A DNA stretch of 64,000 nucleotides. It comes from Sipunculus nudus. Its lineage: Eukaryota > Annelida > Sipuncula > Golfingiida > Sipunculidae. The position numbers and the translations under genes were made by a program. The stretch lies in contig CM049319.1 in the NCBI GenBank assembly GCA_026874595.1, positions 53,766,917 to 53,830,916 on the forward strand, written 5' to 3'. Positions 1 to 12,100 of this stretch are shown in pieces. Position 1 is the first letter of the stretch; each line of letters begins with the position of its first letter. Below the pieces are notes generated by a model. It was not told the origin of the DNA, made no database searches, and worked only from the letters and a program-made list of their open reading frames with translations.

Positions 1-868
1 AGTCCCCCCAAAATGTTTTATAGAACTCAACTGGGAATCCGTCAGGACCTGGCGATTTATTAAGAGACATTGATTCAATTGTGGCTCTTAATTCCTCCTC
101 TTTTAATTCTTCCTCACATAATTCCTTTTCATCTTCATCAAGAATTTTAAGATGTTCTGTTAAGAGAAAATTTCTATTTGGGGATTTGAGATAATCTCTG
201 GCTGTATATAAATTTTTATAAAATTGTAATTCTTCTTTTAAAATATCTTTGTGTTCTGTAATTATTTTTCCATGTTGATCTTTAAGTTTTAGTATAGATT
301 TTTTATCGTAATTTCTTTTCTCCAAATTGAGAAAGTATTTAGTTGGTTTATCTCCCTCTGAGTACCATTTGGTTCTACATCTCACTATTGCACCTCTGGT
401 TTTTTCTTCAATTAGTTGTCTGTGTTTGTTAACTGCTTCCTCCCAGCTTTCTCGGTCTTTAATATCACCTGTTGTATTGAATATATTTTGTAGGTCATGA
501 ATTTTTTTTTCTAAAAATTTTATTTTTTGTGTTTTCAATTTTTTCCTATATACTGCATAAGCTATGGTTTCTCCTCTTATTTGGCATTTTATGGTGTCCC
601 ATAATAATGTTGGGTTTGTTTCTTTATTATTAAGGACTGTTGTTTTTATACATTCTTTTACTGTGGTTATGTAACTTTCTTCGTTTAACAGTGAACAGTT
701 TAATTTCCAAAAGCCTGGTCCATGTTTATGTTCTGTTTTAATTATACTAATAGTAATTAATGAATGGTCGCTTTTATATCCTGCTTTGATTTCTGACTGA
801 CTTATACTATTAATTAGGCTATCATTAATTAATTTTGTGTTTATAATATACATCGTTATTTCAAGAAA
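1..868 (-). mobile_element. L1/Tx1-type LINE, ORF2 fragment (endonuclease end to start of reverse transcriptase)
   Basis: Read on the minus strand, one frame stays open from about 868 to the window edge (about 289 codons). In order it shows the end of an apurinic-type endonuclease with the SDHSLI motif (about 754-772), a GPGFWKLN stretch, a Lys/Glu-rich linker, the KYFLNLEKRN block (about 309-345) that precedes the RT in L1/Tx1 elements, and NKSPGPDGFPVEFYKTFW (9-62), the first RT block. The frame is free of stops and frameshifts, so the copy looks young. The 5' side is lost near 868, as expected for target-primed insertion stopping early; the rest of RT and the 3' tail lie left of the window. 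The family assignment is secure at L1/Tx1 superfamily level; the clade is a guess. Confidence 0.9.
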
Positions 869-1056
869 TTGAACAAATTTAAAAAAACTCGCTCGCACCA
901 TACTTTTTGTTCCAAGAGTCCGTAAAACATTAATTATTTGTGTGTCCTTAATTACATGTTTATTACATGTTAATTACAAACATGTCTGGACATTTTTGTA
1001 GGTTGACATGTTTTATCACTAGTTATTTATGATTTGCAATCTATTATTGTTCACAG

Positions 1057-1151
1057 TGCATGCCGGTGGAGGAATGTGGGGTGTCATCGCGGCGCCGATA
1101 TTCAAGCAACAGACGGGAATCATATACAACTTTGATGCCGTGTCATTCTTG
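1057..1151 (+). CDS. ammonium transporter exon a
   Basis: 95 nt after acceptor TTGTTCACAG and before donor GTAACA. The first two bases finish a split codon; then 31 codons read HAGGGMWGVIAAPIF...YNFDAVSFL. This is an AMT membrane helix plus the following loop. It ends in phase 0. Confidence 0.9.
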
Positions 1152-4100
1152 GTAACAAAATATAATAATAAAAACCTATTGCATCCGCGATAACGAGAAC
1201 ATATTACATTGTAGATCAGAAACCGGAAACGAATAAGTTATTAATGGGTTCGTAAAACACGTAGAAGCATAATAATAACAAACATTATTGTCCGTTTATA
1301 CGAAGAATCTGTCTCACAGGTATTCAGGTATGAATAGTGGATTGGCACTGGTCCGACAAAAACGTTTCTCCGCCCCAAACCTGGCCGAATCACGCCCCCT
1401 TGCCACCAAACTCTTACCTTCGATAGATTTTCCGCTGGACGCTGTCCTCTGAGTACTTTCATGTGGCCTCCCCGCGCCCTTCTCGCACCCTGTCAGGTTT
1501 ATTTCTCCCAGTTTCTCGACACTGCTAATGGTTGCTACCATTTTGCGCAGTCACTAAAATCCGGAGGTCGTAGGTTGTTTATCGAAATTCATAGTATACC
1601 GCTTTTTTATTTTAATGCAACACCCCGTGTTTCATTCTTCCGCCAGAGATCGTTTCTCCCCAAAACAAACATTCTCTGTGTGGGCACTATGGACGACTGG
1701 GACTTCTCGTCGCAACTGTCAAACTTTAAACTCAAAATTTGTTTCATTTCAAGGAATTACCTTCTGATTACATTTCATATGGGAATAAAATATAACAATA
1801 AAACCTTTTGCATCCGCGATAACGGGAACGAAAATCTGATTACATTTCATATGTGCATGCTTACCAAATATTACTTATTCCGTGAAGTCCTTGTCAAAGA
1901 ACACCCATGTTTATGTTTAATCTCTTGAAGAAATTCTTATGCAACACAAGTGAACGTACTACATTGTCCTTTTTACTGCATTTATACCCACGCCGCCGAT
2001 GTATTTAGAAACCCCAGTGCATTGTGGGGGTCAGATTTTCAGTCCACGATCCCTAAACAGCAGAGACGTACTCTTATGACTCCGAGTCCAACACCAGCAA
2101 TCGATCTCTTACTACCCAACATGATTTTTGCATTTACGGAACATCGACAATGGTGCTTATTATACATAATACATTTAACGAAAGACGAGTTACGTTTTTG
2201 AGCTCAGCTGACTGTAAGTCATCTGAGCTATAGCGATCACTCTTTGTCCGTCGTCCGTCTGTCCGTCCGTCTGTCCGTCTGTCCGTTAACCTGGCACAAA
2301 TCGACCTAGAATCGTGTAACATGAAAAACCTCTTTGGAAACCAGAAATCAGGTCTCTGTTACCCATATCCTTCGAGCTATAGGGCCCCAAAGTACCCTTC
2401 AGAATAGTCAAAAAGTTCATACAAAACTTCAATATCTCATTAATACATCACTGATGGTCATAATTTTTGGCAAACTTATTGATCATGAGATGTTTTATCA
2501 GTTCCTGCAGACTGGTGGCGCCACCTGTATTTTTCGATTTTTTACGAATTTTTTTTTCTCTATTTTTGAGACCTTTAAAAATGTGAACATTTGTTAACAG
2601 GGCGCAAATCGTAAAGACTGGACCTAGAATCTTCATTCTTGACACACTGAGAGACCTTTAAAATTCTCCGTGGAAACCAGAAATTAGGTCTTTGTAACCC
2701 ATATCCTTTGAGCTATAGGGCCCCAAAGTCCCCCCAGATTAGTAAAAAATTTCATACAAAAACTTCAATATCTCATTAACTATGTACATCACTGATGGTC
2801 ATGACTTTTGGCATACATATTGGTCATGAGATGTTCCATCAGTTCCTGCAGACTGGTTGTGCAACCTGTATTTTTCGATTTTTTACGAGTTTTTTCTCTA
2901 TTTTTGAGACCTTTAAAAATGTGAACATCTGTTAACCTGGCACAAATCGTAACCGCTGGACCTAGAATCTTGTAACTAGACATTCTGAGAGGTCCATGAA
3001 AAATCTCCTTGGTAACGAGAAATTAGGTCTCTGTTACCCATATCCTTTGAGCTATGGGGCCCCAAAATACCCCCCAGAATTTTTAAAAAATTCATACAAA
3101 AACTTCAATATCTCATTAACTACATCACTGATGGTCATGATTTTTTGCATACATATTGATCATGAGAAGTTTCATAAGTTTCTGCAGACAGGTGGCGCCA
3201 CCTGTATTTTTCGATGTTTTACGAATTTTTTTCTCTATTTTTGAGACCTTTAAAAATGTGAACATCTGTTAACCTGGCACAAATCGTAACCACTGGACCT
3301 AGAATCTTGTAACTTGACATTCTGAGAGGTCCATGAAAAATCTCCTTGGTAACGAGAAATTTGGTCTCTGTTACCCATATCCTTTGAGCTATGGGGCCCC
3401 AAAATACCCCCCCCCCCCCAGAATTTTCAAAAAATTCATACAAAAACTTCAATATCTCATTAACTACATCACTGATGGTCATGATTTTTTGCATACATAT
3501 TTATCATGAGAAGTTTCATCAGTTCCTGCAGACTGTAGGCGCCACCTGTATTTTTCGATGTTTTACGAATTTTTAGCTCAGCTGACTATAAGTCATCTGA
3601 GCTATAGTCGTGGTCCATTGTCCGTCGTCCGTCCGTCTGTCCGTCCGTCCGTCCGTCCGTCCGTAGATGTGGCACGTTTTGAAACCGTAAGACCTAGGAA
3701 TCCAAAATTCAGCATAATGTTAGATGTCCCCAAGATCTCCTACCAAGCCGAAAACTGGGTCTTTGCGACTTCATTCCTTTGAGAAATTAAGGAAAAACCT
3801 CAATTTTTTATTAAAAACCTATTTTCACACTTTAGGACTGCCTAATATCAAAACCACTCATCTGTTTTTCCTCATATTTACTATAAATAATCCTCTATAT
3901 AATTCCTATGTACATGCCAGAAATTAGGTCTGTATTATTTAATTTAAAAAAGTTATGGGCCCAAACATAATGCATTTTGTAAATAATTAGGAAAGAAATT
4001 TTATCACTTAACACAAAACTTGTTAAAGCTAAGCACTTTTTTCCAGTAATATTACTTTTATTAATCAAAATTAAATTGTATACCCAAAATTAGATTAAAA

Positions 4101-7100
4101 TCTTTTAAATTTTTAAAAATATTAGCAAAAATAAAAAATTGGTACCTTAAATTTTGACCAACTTTGACCATGGCACGTTTTTTTGCTGTAACTGCTGTGG
4201 ATTTAATTTTCACAGCATGTTTTTGTTAGCATTTCAAATGTTAACACCAAAAATTTGAAACCAGTTGATCAAAAACTGTAGATTTTATTCAAGTTTTCAA
4301 GCACCATGTCACATATTGCTAGTGTTATGCAGTTTGCTAGAGCTCAGCTCCCGAGCTTCAGCTCTAAGTTCCTTAAATTTGGCATACAGTTAGATTTCTC
4401 CAAAATCCCCTACCATGCCAAGAATTTGGTCACTAGGACTTAATTCCTTCGAGATATCAATGAAAAACTTCATTTTTCCATAAAAAAAAACCCAATGTTA
4501 CACTTTAAGACTGCCTAATATCAAAACCACTGATCTGACTTTGATCATATATAATATATATATTTTTCTATACATTCACTATGCACATGCCAGAAATGAT
4601 GTCAGTATTGTGTATTTTTTTTAAGTTATGGGCCCAATCATAATGCACTTTGTAAAAAATCAAGAAATATATTTACTCCCTTAACAAGGGCATTGCTAAA
4701 GCTAGAGATCTTTTTTGTCAGGGATGTAACATTATTTAATCAAAATTCAACTGAATACCCAAAATTAGTTCTGAATTTTTCAAATTTTATAAGTTATTAG
4801 TATAAATATAAAATTAGTACCTTAAATTTTGCCCAACTGTGACCATGGCACGTTTGTTTCCCGTTAGCACTGTTGATATAATTTTCATATCATGCACACA
4901 TAAGGATTTCAGCTTTTTAGTTTAGAAAGCTGAAAGAAATTTGCCAAATATTGTAGCTTTTATTAATGTTTTTTATGAGACCCTGTCAGACTTTGGCTCT
5001 CTCCAGCCCCTCTTGAGTCACCTGTATGTTGACCTTGTTGACCTTTCATCAAATTATGCACGCTTGAGGGGAGAATCCAGGCAGCTTATGGCCAGCCACA
5101 GTTGATCCAGGTGTTCAACCCAACTCATCTAGTAGTTTTAACCAACAACATAACAATAAACAATAAATTAATAAATTTTTATTGGTTTTTAATAACAAAT
5201 TAAAGAAAAATAGAAAAGGAATTTGTAAGTTTATAATAACAGGAAATTAACTTGCAGTTACTGATGATATAAGAATCTTGTATCGATGGGTAGAATGTCA
5301 CATATTCCAAATAACACCATGCAGTCACCTATGGCATTTTTTAGTTCATTTTTAATGATAAAGAAGTAAATCATATTATTCATTACTAATCATTAAGGAT
5401 TATATGAAGGAAATTAATGATAGACAAAGATGCAGTTGATAATATTAATCTAGATTCCTACTGTGTCTAGTGTGTACATTGATGTGAAATTAGTCCAAAA
5501 TGAATTTTTTACAGTTATTTTTTAATATAAATAAAAGCCATAAAACCAGGTACTTATGATCATTATTTAAATGTGTGAATTTTGTATATTCTGGATTCTC
5601 AACATCATTGTTTGGTGAAAACTGAATAAATACCAGTCATGGTGCGAATACTTTGTAATTGTATTTAAATACGAATATGATTATGTACTCCATTATAAAA
5701 TTTCTTGCATAAAGAATGGGAATTCAGGTAAAAATGAAAGTATATGAATACTCGTGCAAATACTTTCAAAATGTATTCATGAATGCATTCATGAATATAT
5801 TCTTTAATATTATTTTAATAATCATATCAGTTATATTTCATTTTAAAAAATCATATGATTCTCTTATTATTTTTAATAAAAATTATATTTGGGACAATAT
5901 TTGTAATTTTTTTAATAAATAGTTAAACTCTTATATTATATATTCTGCTTATAAGTTATATGGCCAAGTCAAAATCTGTGTGACAGTAGTACTCCATTTG
6001 TTAATAAAATAAATGAAATCAATCCTCTTCCCTGTCTCCAAAGGTACTATCAAAATCATAAATAAGCTAAACAACAACAACTCATAATACAGCTTATATT
6101 TATTACCACACAAAACCAGCATGTGCCTCATTTCTAAATAATATTTTTTTATCATATATAACAGCTGAGAGTCGTGACCCAAAGGTCCCTTGTTTTCTCT
6201 ATTTTTGAGATCTTTAAAAATGTGAACATTGGTTAACCTGGCACAAATCGTAACCGCTGGACCTAGAATCTTGTAACTTTACATTCTGAGAAGTCCATGA
6301 AAATTCTCCTTGGAAACCAGAAATTAGGTCTCTGTTAACAAGGCAGAAATTGTAAAGACTGGACCTAGAATCTTCATTCCTCACACAGTGAGAGACCTAT
6401 GAAAAGTCTCCATGTAAACCTGAAATACCCATATCCTTTGAGCTATAGGACTCCGAAGTATCCCTCAGAATAATGGACAATTTTATACAAAAGCTGAAGT
6501 ATCTGAACAACTAATGCAGAGATCACCATGATTATTTGCATGGATATTGATTATGGGGTGTTTCATCAGTTTCTGCAGACTGGTGGCACCACCTGTATTT
6601 GTTCGTTTTTTTTTACAATTTTTTTTTCTCTATTTTTGAGACCTTTAAGGATGCTTTCATCTGTTAACGAGGCACAAATTGTAACACCAGGACCTAAAAT
6701 CTTCATTCTTGTCATGCAAGGAGGCCCGTGAAAAGTGTCTGTGGAAACCTGAAATTAGGTCTCTGTTACCCATATCCTTCAAGCTATAGGACTCCGAAGT
6801 ATCCCTCAGATAAATTTGATACAAAAGGTGAAGTATCTGATCAACTAATGCAGAGATCACCATGATTCTTTGTATGGATATTGACCATTAAGTGTTTTTA
6901 TAAGTTTCTGCAGACTGGTGGAACGACCTTATTTTTTTAAAGTTTACGCATTTTTTCTCTATTTTTGAGATATATAAAAACAGTCACAATCTTGGCCTGT
7001 TGGTTAATCTGTTTGATGCTTCAGTTGAATAGGTGTATACTACCATTCAGATGATAAAATTTCCTTTGGCGAATCTCTTCCCAGTCAACTGAGCGTCATG

Positions 7101-7819
7101 ACCCATTGGTCACTTGTTTATGGGTATAATCCACTCTGTTACATCAAAGTAGAAACAAACGTTACAAGAGTGTAACCATGCAAGGAACTAGAACTTACGG
7201 CAAGACATGAAACTGATATGTCATGCATCAAACGTGTTGGTTAAGAAAATGTCTTTTTTCGTTATTTCTAAACAGGGTCTTGGATGGAACGCCCTGGGAG
7301 CGATTGCCATCATCGGGTGGACTGTTGTGTTAACCGGCCTTCTCTTCTACATTCTCAGAGCACTGAACCTCCTGAGGGTCAGCGAGGAGATAGAAGTCAA
7401 AGGTAAACACACGGAGACACACCCACACACTCATGCGAGAGAAGCCGCGCGCACACACACACTATTAAGGTACAATGAGACAATCTCATTTGTTTGCGTT
7501 ATACCCCCATCCCCCCACTTTTTGGCAAAGGGGGGGGGGGGGGGGATGGTCAGTGTAATCACCCCCCCCCCCCCCCCCGCCCTCTTTTCAGAGAATACTA
7601 TTCATTTATTGCAAATGAAATATATTTTTAATTAGAATTGTAAACTTCGGTTCCATTTATGGGTTTACTATGAAATATTATATCTTAACCTGGTTTAGAA
7701 TTAACTTATACTTGAAACAAAATACATTTTCTTTGTAAAGCCGAATATTTAATTGTAATATATTTGAAATGTGATTAAGTATATATATCATTGAAATGTG
7801 TCATACAGACGCTGAAAGG

Positions 7820-7850
<31 letters not shown>

Positions 7851-7978
7851 TATATATATCAGAGGCGTAGCCAAGGGGGAGCCGCAGGGGGCCGCGCCCC
7901 CCCCCCCTCCCCCCCCCCCCCGCCTCGGTCGCATCAAGTAATCGCCGTCCTTTCGTTTCGGAATTTCACTTAATCTAA

Positions 7979-8032
<54 letters not shown>

Positions 8033-9041
8033 TAGAAATCAATGGCGGATTTATGCTATCAGTGGCGGATCAAGAGGGGGCGCCTTCGGCGCGCGGCCCC
8101 CAGTTGAGCTGCAAAATCTCTCATTTTGTCTAATTTCCGATTTTCGTGATTAATTTTCGTTTTTCATATTTCTTATTATTAATATGCAATTAGACTTTAT
8201 CTAAATTATCTGCAGTTACAATTACTTTCAAATTTATTAGTTGAGTATAAGGGTATTTATGAACAGCTGCAGAACAACTGCAGATCGATCGAGCTTTGGG
8301 CCCTGGTTGGGGTCAACCCTGAACAATCTTACGGCTCCTCTGGTGATACCGGTACTCAAACTCGCGATCTGTGCTGAGTTCTTGGGGGTCCTGTGTGCTG
8401 TCGAGACCACGGAACCCGGTAAAATGCAAAGTTTAAGATAATAATTCCTCTTATCAGTTATTTCACCGCGAGCATTACATTAAAAATGTAACAGTTTGAT
8501 AGTTACAAACGTGATTGCGCTTTCGCGCCATTGACTCTTTTGAAAACGATTGAAATTTTATATCCTAATTTTGAAGAAATATAAATACTAAATATTGAAC
8601 CTCTCTGCAGTTTGACTACATAAAGCAAAGACATAAGGGAACAGTTTTTCAGGAATCCTAATTTTTTTGTGAAAATTGCCTCAAAATGTCCTCTTTACAT
8701 TGTATATTAAAAAATTTCCCAATATGTGAGGGGAAACCCCCTCCCATACCCTCCCCATGTACCTGTAACTAACCTTAATTAAACCATGGTTCATAATTGA
8801 AAATAACAAAAATATATTTTTTCGTACATTAAAATATATAAAGTATAGTAAAAATAAGAATAATAAATTTATAATAATAATATACATACATATATATATA
8901 TATATACTTGTATATATAAACGTTTTCATATTACCCATACTTGCATATTAGCGCCCTTAAACCCCCCCCCCCCCCGTTTTCGAATTTCTTGATCCGCCAC
9001 TGATGATGGCCCCCTCCTCTCCCTCAATCCTGGCTACGCCC

Positions 9042-9103
<62 letters not shown>

Positions 9104-12100
9104 ATATATATATATAATTTATGTGAGTGTTGGTGTGTGTGAGTCACCCCCCCCCTTCAGTCCTACCAGTCAAAGTCGTTTGAAATTGCGTTTGTTACCC
9201 CTGAATAAAAATTATTATAGGCATTTTCATTTTTCCGATAAGAGCTACTGTGTCAACTCGATTGACTGGTTTTTGTCAAAAGGGAAAATTGCTACTAGTC
9301 GGTTAAACGACAGCTACAGACGGTATAGCCGCAACAGTCAGTCTCCATTCATATACATGGAGACGAAACAAAAATGGCATGCAAATTAGCAGGGGGATCT
9401 ATGCAAATTTCATCAAAATACGCGATAGATGGACGTCCCCATAGGTACCAATGACAATGATTAATTAAGGACATAGACCCTCTAAGTGTGTCCAGCACCC
9501 CTTGTCAGATAACAACAGGCGCCTCTTGGAGATAACATCTACTTTTCTTGAGAGTAAGTACCAATATTAAAGGTGCCTATTCACCTACCTTTTGAACAAG
9601 AATTTATGTGATATTTGACTTCCTCTGTGTATATATTAATGATCTAAGGGTAATTTTGGTTGTGAAAAGATCTTATATGGCCTTCGTGAAGGATGTATGA
9701 ACTGGTTTTCAAAAAATGTTTGTAAACACAGCATTGTTGACAAACGGGAAAAACATGTTACCTAATGTGGTAGATTGCATCTATGTGGAGGTAGAAAGGT
9801 CAATTGTTGCAAAACCCTATTTGCAAAGCTCTGGCTTATCTGACCTGCTGCCAGATGCCCTTGTTGAATTTATTTTAATAATTTTGGCATATACATATTA
9901 TATACACTTTGATATAAACAATTAAAGCATCCTGTGAGCGGTGATATCCACGTTTTGATGCTTATTTTTTATAAGGGCTCCAAAGGATAACCTTTTTTTT
10001 TATAAAGGCCAGAGAAGTGATTGGGTCCCTTTAATATATATACTCAAAATTAAGTTACAATTTATGTCCCAACTGAGTAATTACTTTTGGATTATGCGTA
10101 ATATTTGTTGTTGCATGTCCTCACGCTGAACGCCGAATCTCGTGATCTTGACCACTTTGGTCGGTTCTGACATTCTGTAATTTTAAGATTTGCCATATTC
10201 AAAACTGTCATAATATAATAGAGATTAAAAAACGGAAGTGTCGGACCCCGAAAGCAGCGGACGTGTTCATAATCGAGAGGAACCATTAGTAGTGAGGCAT
10301 AAGATAGTACAGGCTTAAGGGTATCTAGGATAATATGATAGACCTAAAAATATGTGGTACCACCCTGACATCACTTTTGTGACGTTCGGTGATTTCTCTG
10401 AATATGAGCCGATAGCCATATGGGCATATACACAGAAGGGTTGGGGATCCACGTAAGCTCAGTGGTATAGCAAACGATCGGCAATCGGAAGGTCATGGTT
10501 TCGAATCCAATACATGGTGATCTGACTTGTATCTGTGTATCCATGTTCCGTCTTCGATACCATGAACCAGCATGGCTATTCATAATATCTCTATGACAGC
10601 CCTTAACATGTTTTGTATATTTGTATAATGGATATTAAAAAGTAAAACCTTTGGTTTTAAATTTATATTTTGGTGTTTTATCTCCTTAACCATAAAAGAA
10701 AGGATTTTTTTTACAATGGGGGGGGGGGGGGGGGGGGGGGGGGTTCTTTAATAATTTTTTTCCCAATAATACCTTGACGGATAGCCAATGGAGCTCTTTG
10801 ACTAGCGGAGTGACACGGTCATGGTGACTCTTACGCTTTATGTGTGGCGGGCAGCATTATTCTAGACCATCTGCAGCCACGAGACTTGCTCTATAGGTAA
10901 CCCGATCGTAGCTATAAGGCCCAAAATAAGAAGACATACAGAGAAGATGAACGTCCAAAAGCTATGGATTTTAAAATGTGCCACGTCAAGCCCAGCGCAC
11001 TTATTAATGTTTAGATGCTATCTAATAGTCTCTGAAATCTCGGATTATTGGCACACTAGGGTCACAGAGTCATCGGTTTTGGGAAAAAGGCTGCCAGTAC
11101 GTTTTTTTATAGCCTAGGGCGACCATATTTTGACTGCTCAGAAATGTTTTATAATTCACTCCCGTTCACCGAACAGTTTGGTTAAACTTAAGATATTGTT
11201 TCTTTTCAATAGGTTTGGATATACCAAAACACGGTGAGCCGGCCTACCCCGTGGAGGCGTATGGACACGGATGGGGTGAAAAAGGGGACACCCTGGCCAT
11301 GGCTTTTGGTGACACAATGCAAGCTGTAGCCACAGTCCAAAGCAACCCAGGTACGTTTATAGCAATGATATACATGTAATATGTATCAAGCTTTGGCTCA
11401 AATGCAAAATATATTGTTTGTATGTCAGTAGGGACATCTTTCGGCGTTCGGGTACTTTATGTTAAAAAAGAAAGATCATAAGGCAAAAAAAAAAAAATAA
11501 TAATAATAATAAATTAAAGGTATGGTTCTTAGGCACCGCCCGCGTCAATTTGAACCCCCCCCCCCCCCATAAAAAAAATTATTTTGATTTGCATTCCTCA
11601 AGAATACAAAATTGTACAATTTTGATAAGATTTCCTTTGTTATGTCAGCTTTTATTATTTTGCTATTTTCATGCTTTTCCTTTATCATTTTACATTTTTA
11701 TCGAAACATACAAAAAAAAATAAAAATAAAAAAACCACCCGCCCGCATTGATTTCTGAAAAAAAGGGCCTGGGAACCAAACCTTGTTTTTTTGTTTGGCC
11801 TTATCTGTTTTCCCCTGAATAATAAAAGCGAAAATTCCTCATGATCTTTCACTGCATAGTCCTTAGCATATTGCCTCTGCGAGGAGGGTATGTGTTCATC
11901 CCCGTTCGTGTGTATGTGTATGTGTGTTCGTTCACAGCATAACACAATCATGAACGGAATTTCATGAAAATTTTCAGGAACGTGCCAATGAAGGATCGAT
12001 TAGATTTTGGTGTGGATCAGGAACATGATCCGGATTCAGGAATGTCGTCATTGAATATCCACAAACGTAAAGTTACCCATGCACGAATGAACTTAGGGAA

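Noticed and set aside
8275-8420. GC-richer open stretch ending in a GT, looking like an extra AMT exon
   Set aside because: It lies inside a hAT-type MITE, matches no AMT segment, and exons b and c already join in phase without it.
10443-10520. tRNA gene
   Set aside because: A and B boxes are present but the acceptor arms do not pair; a SINE head fits better.
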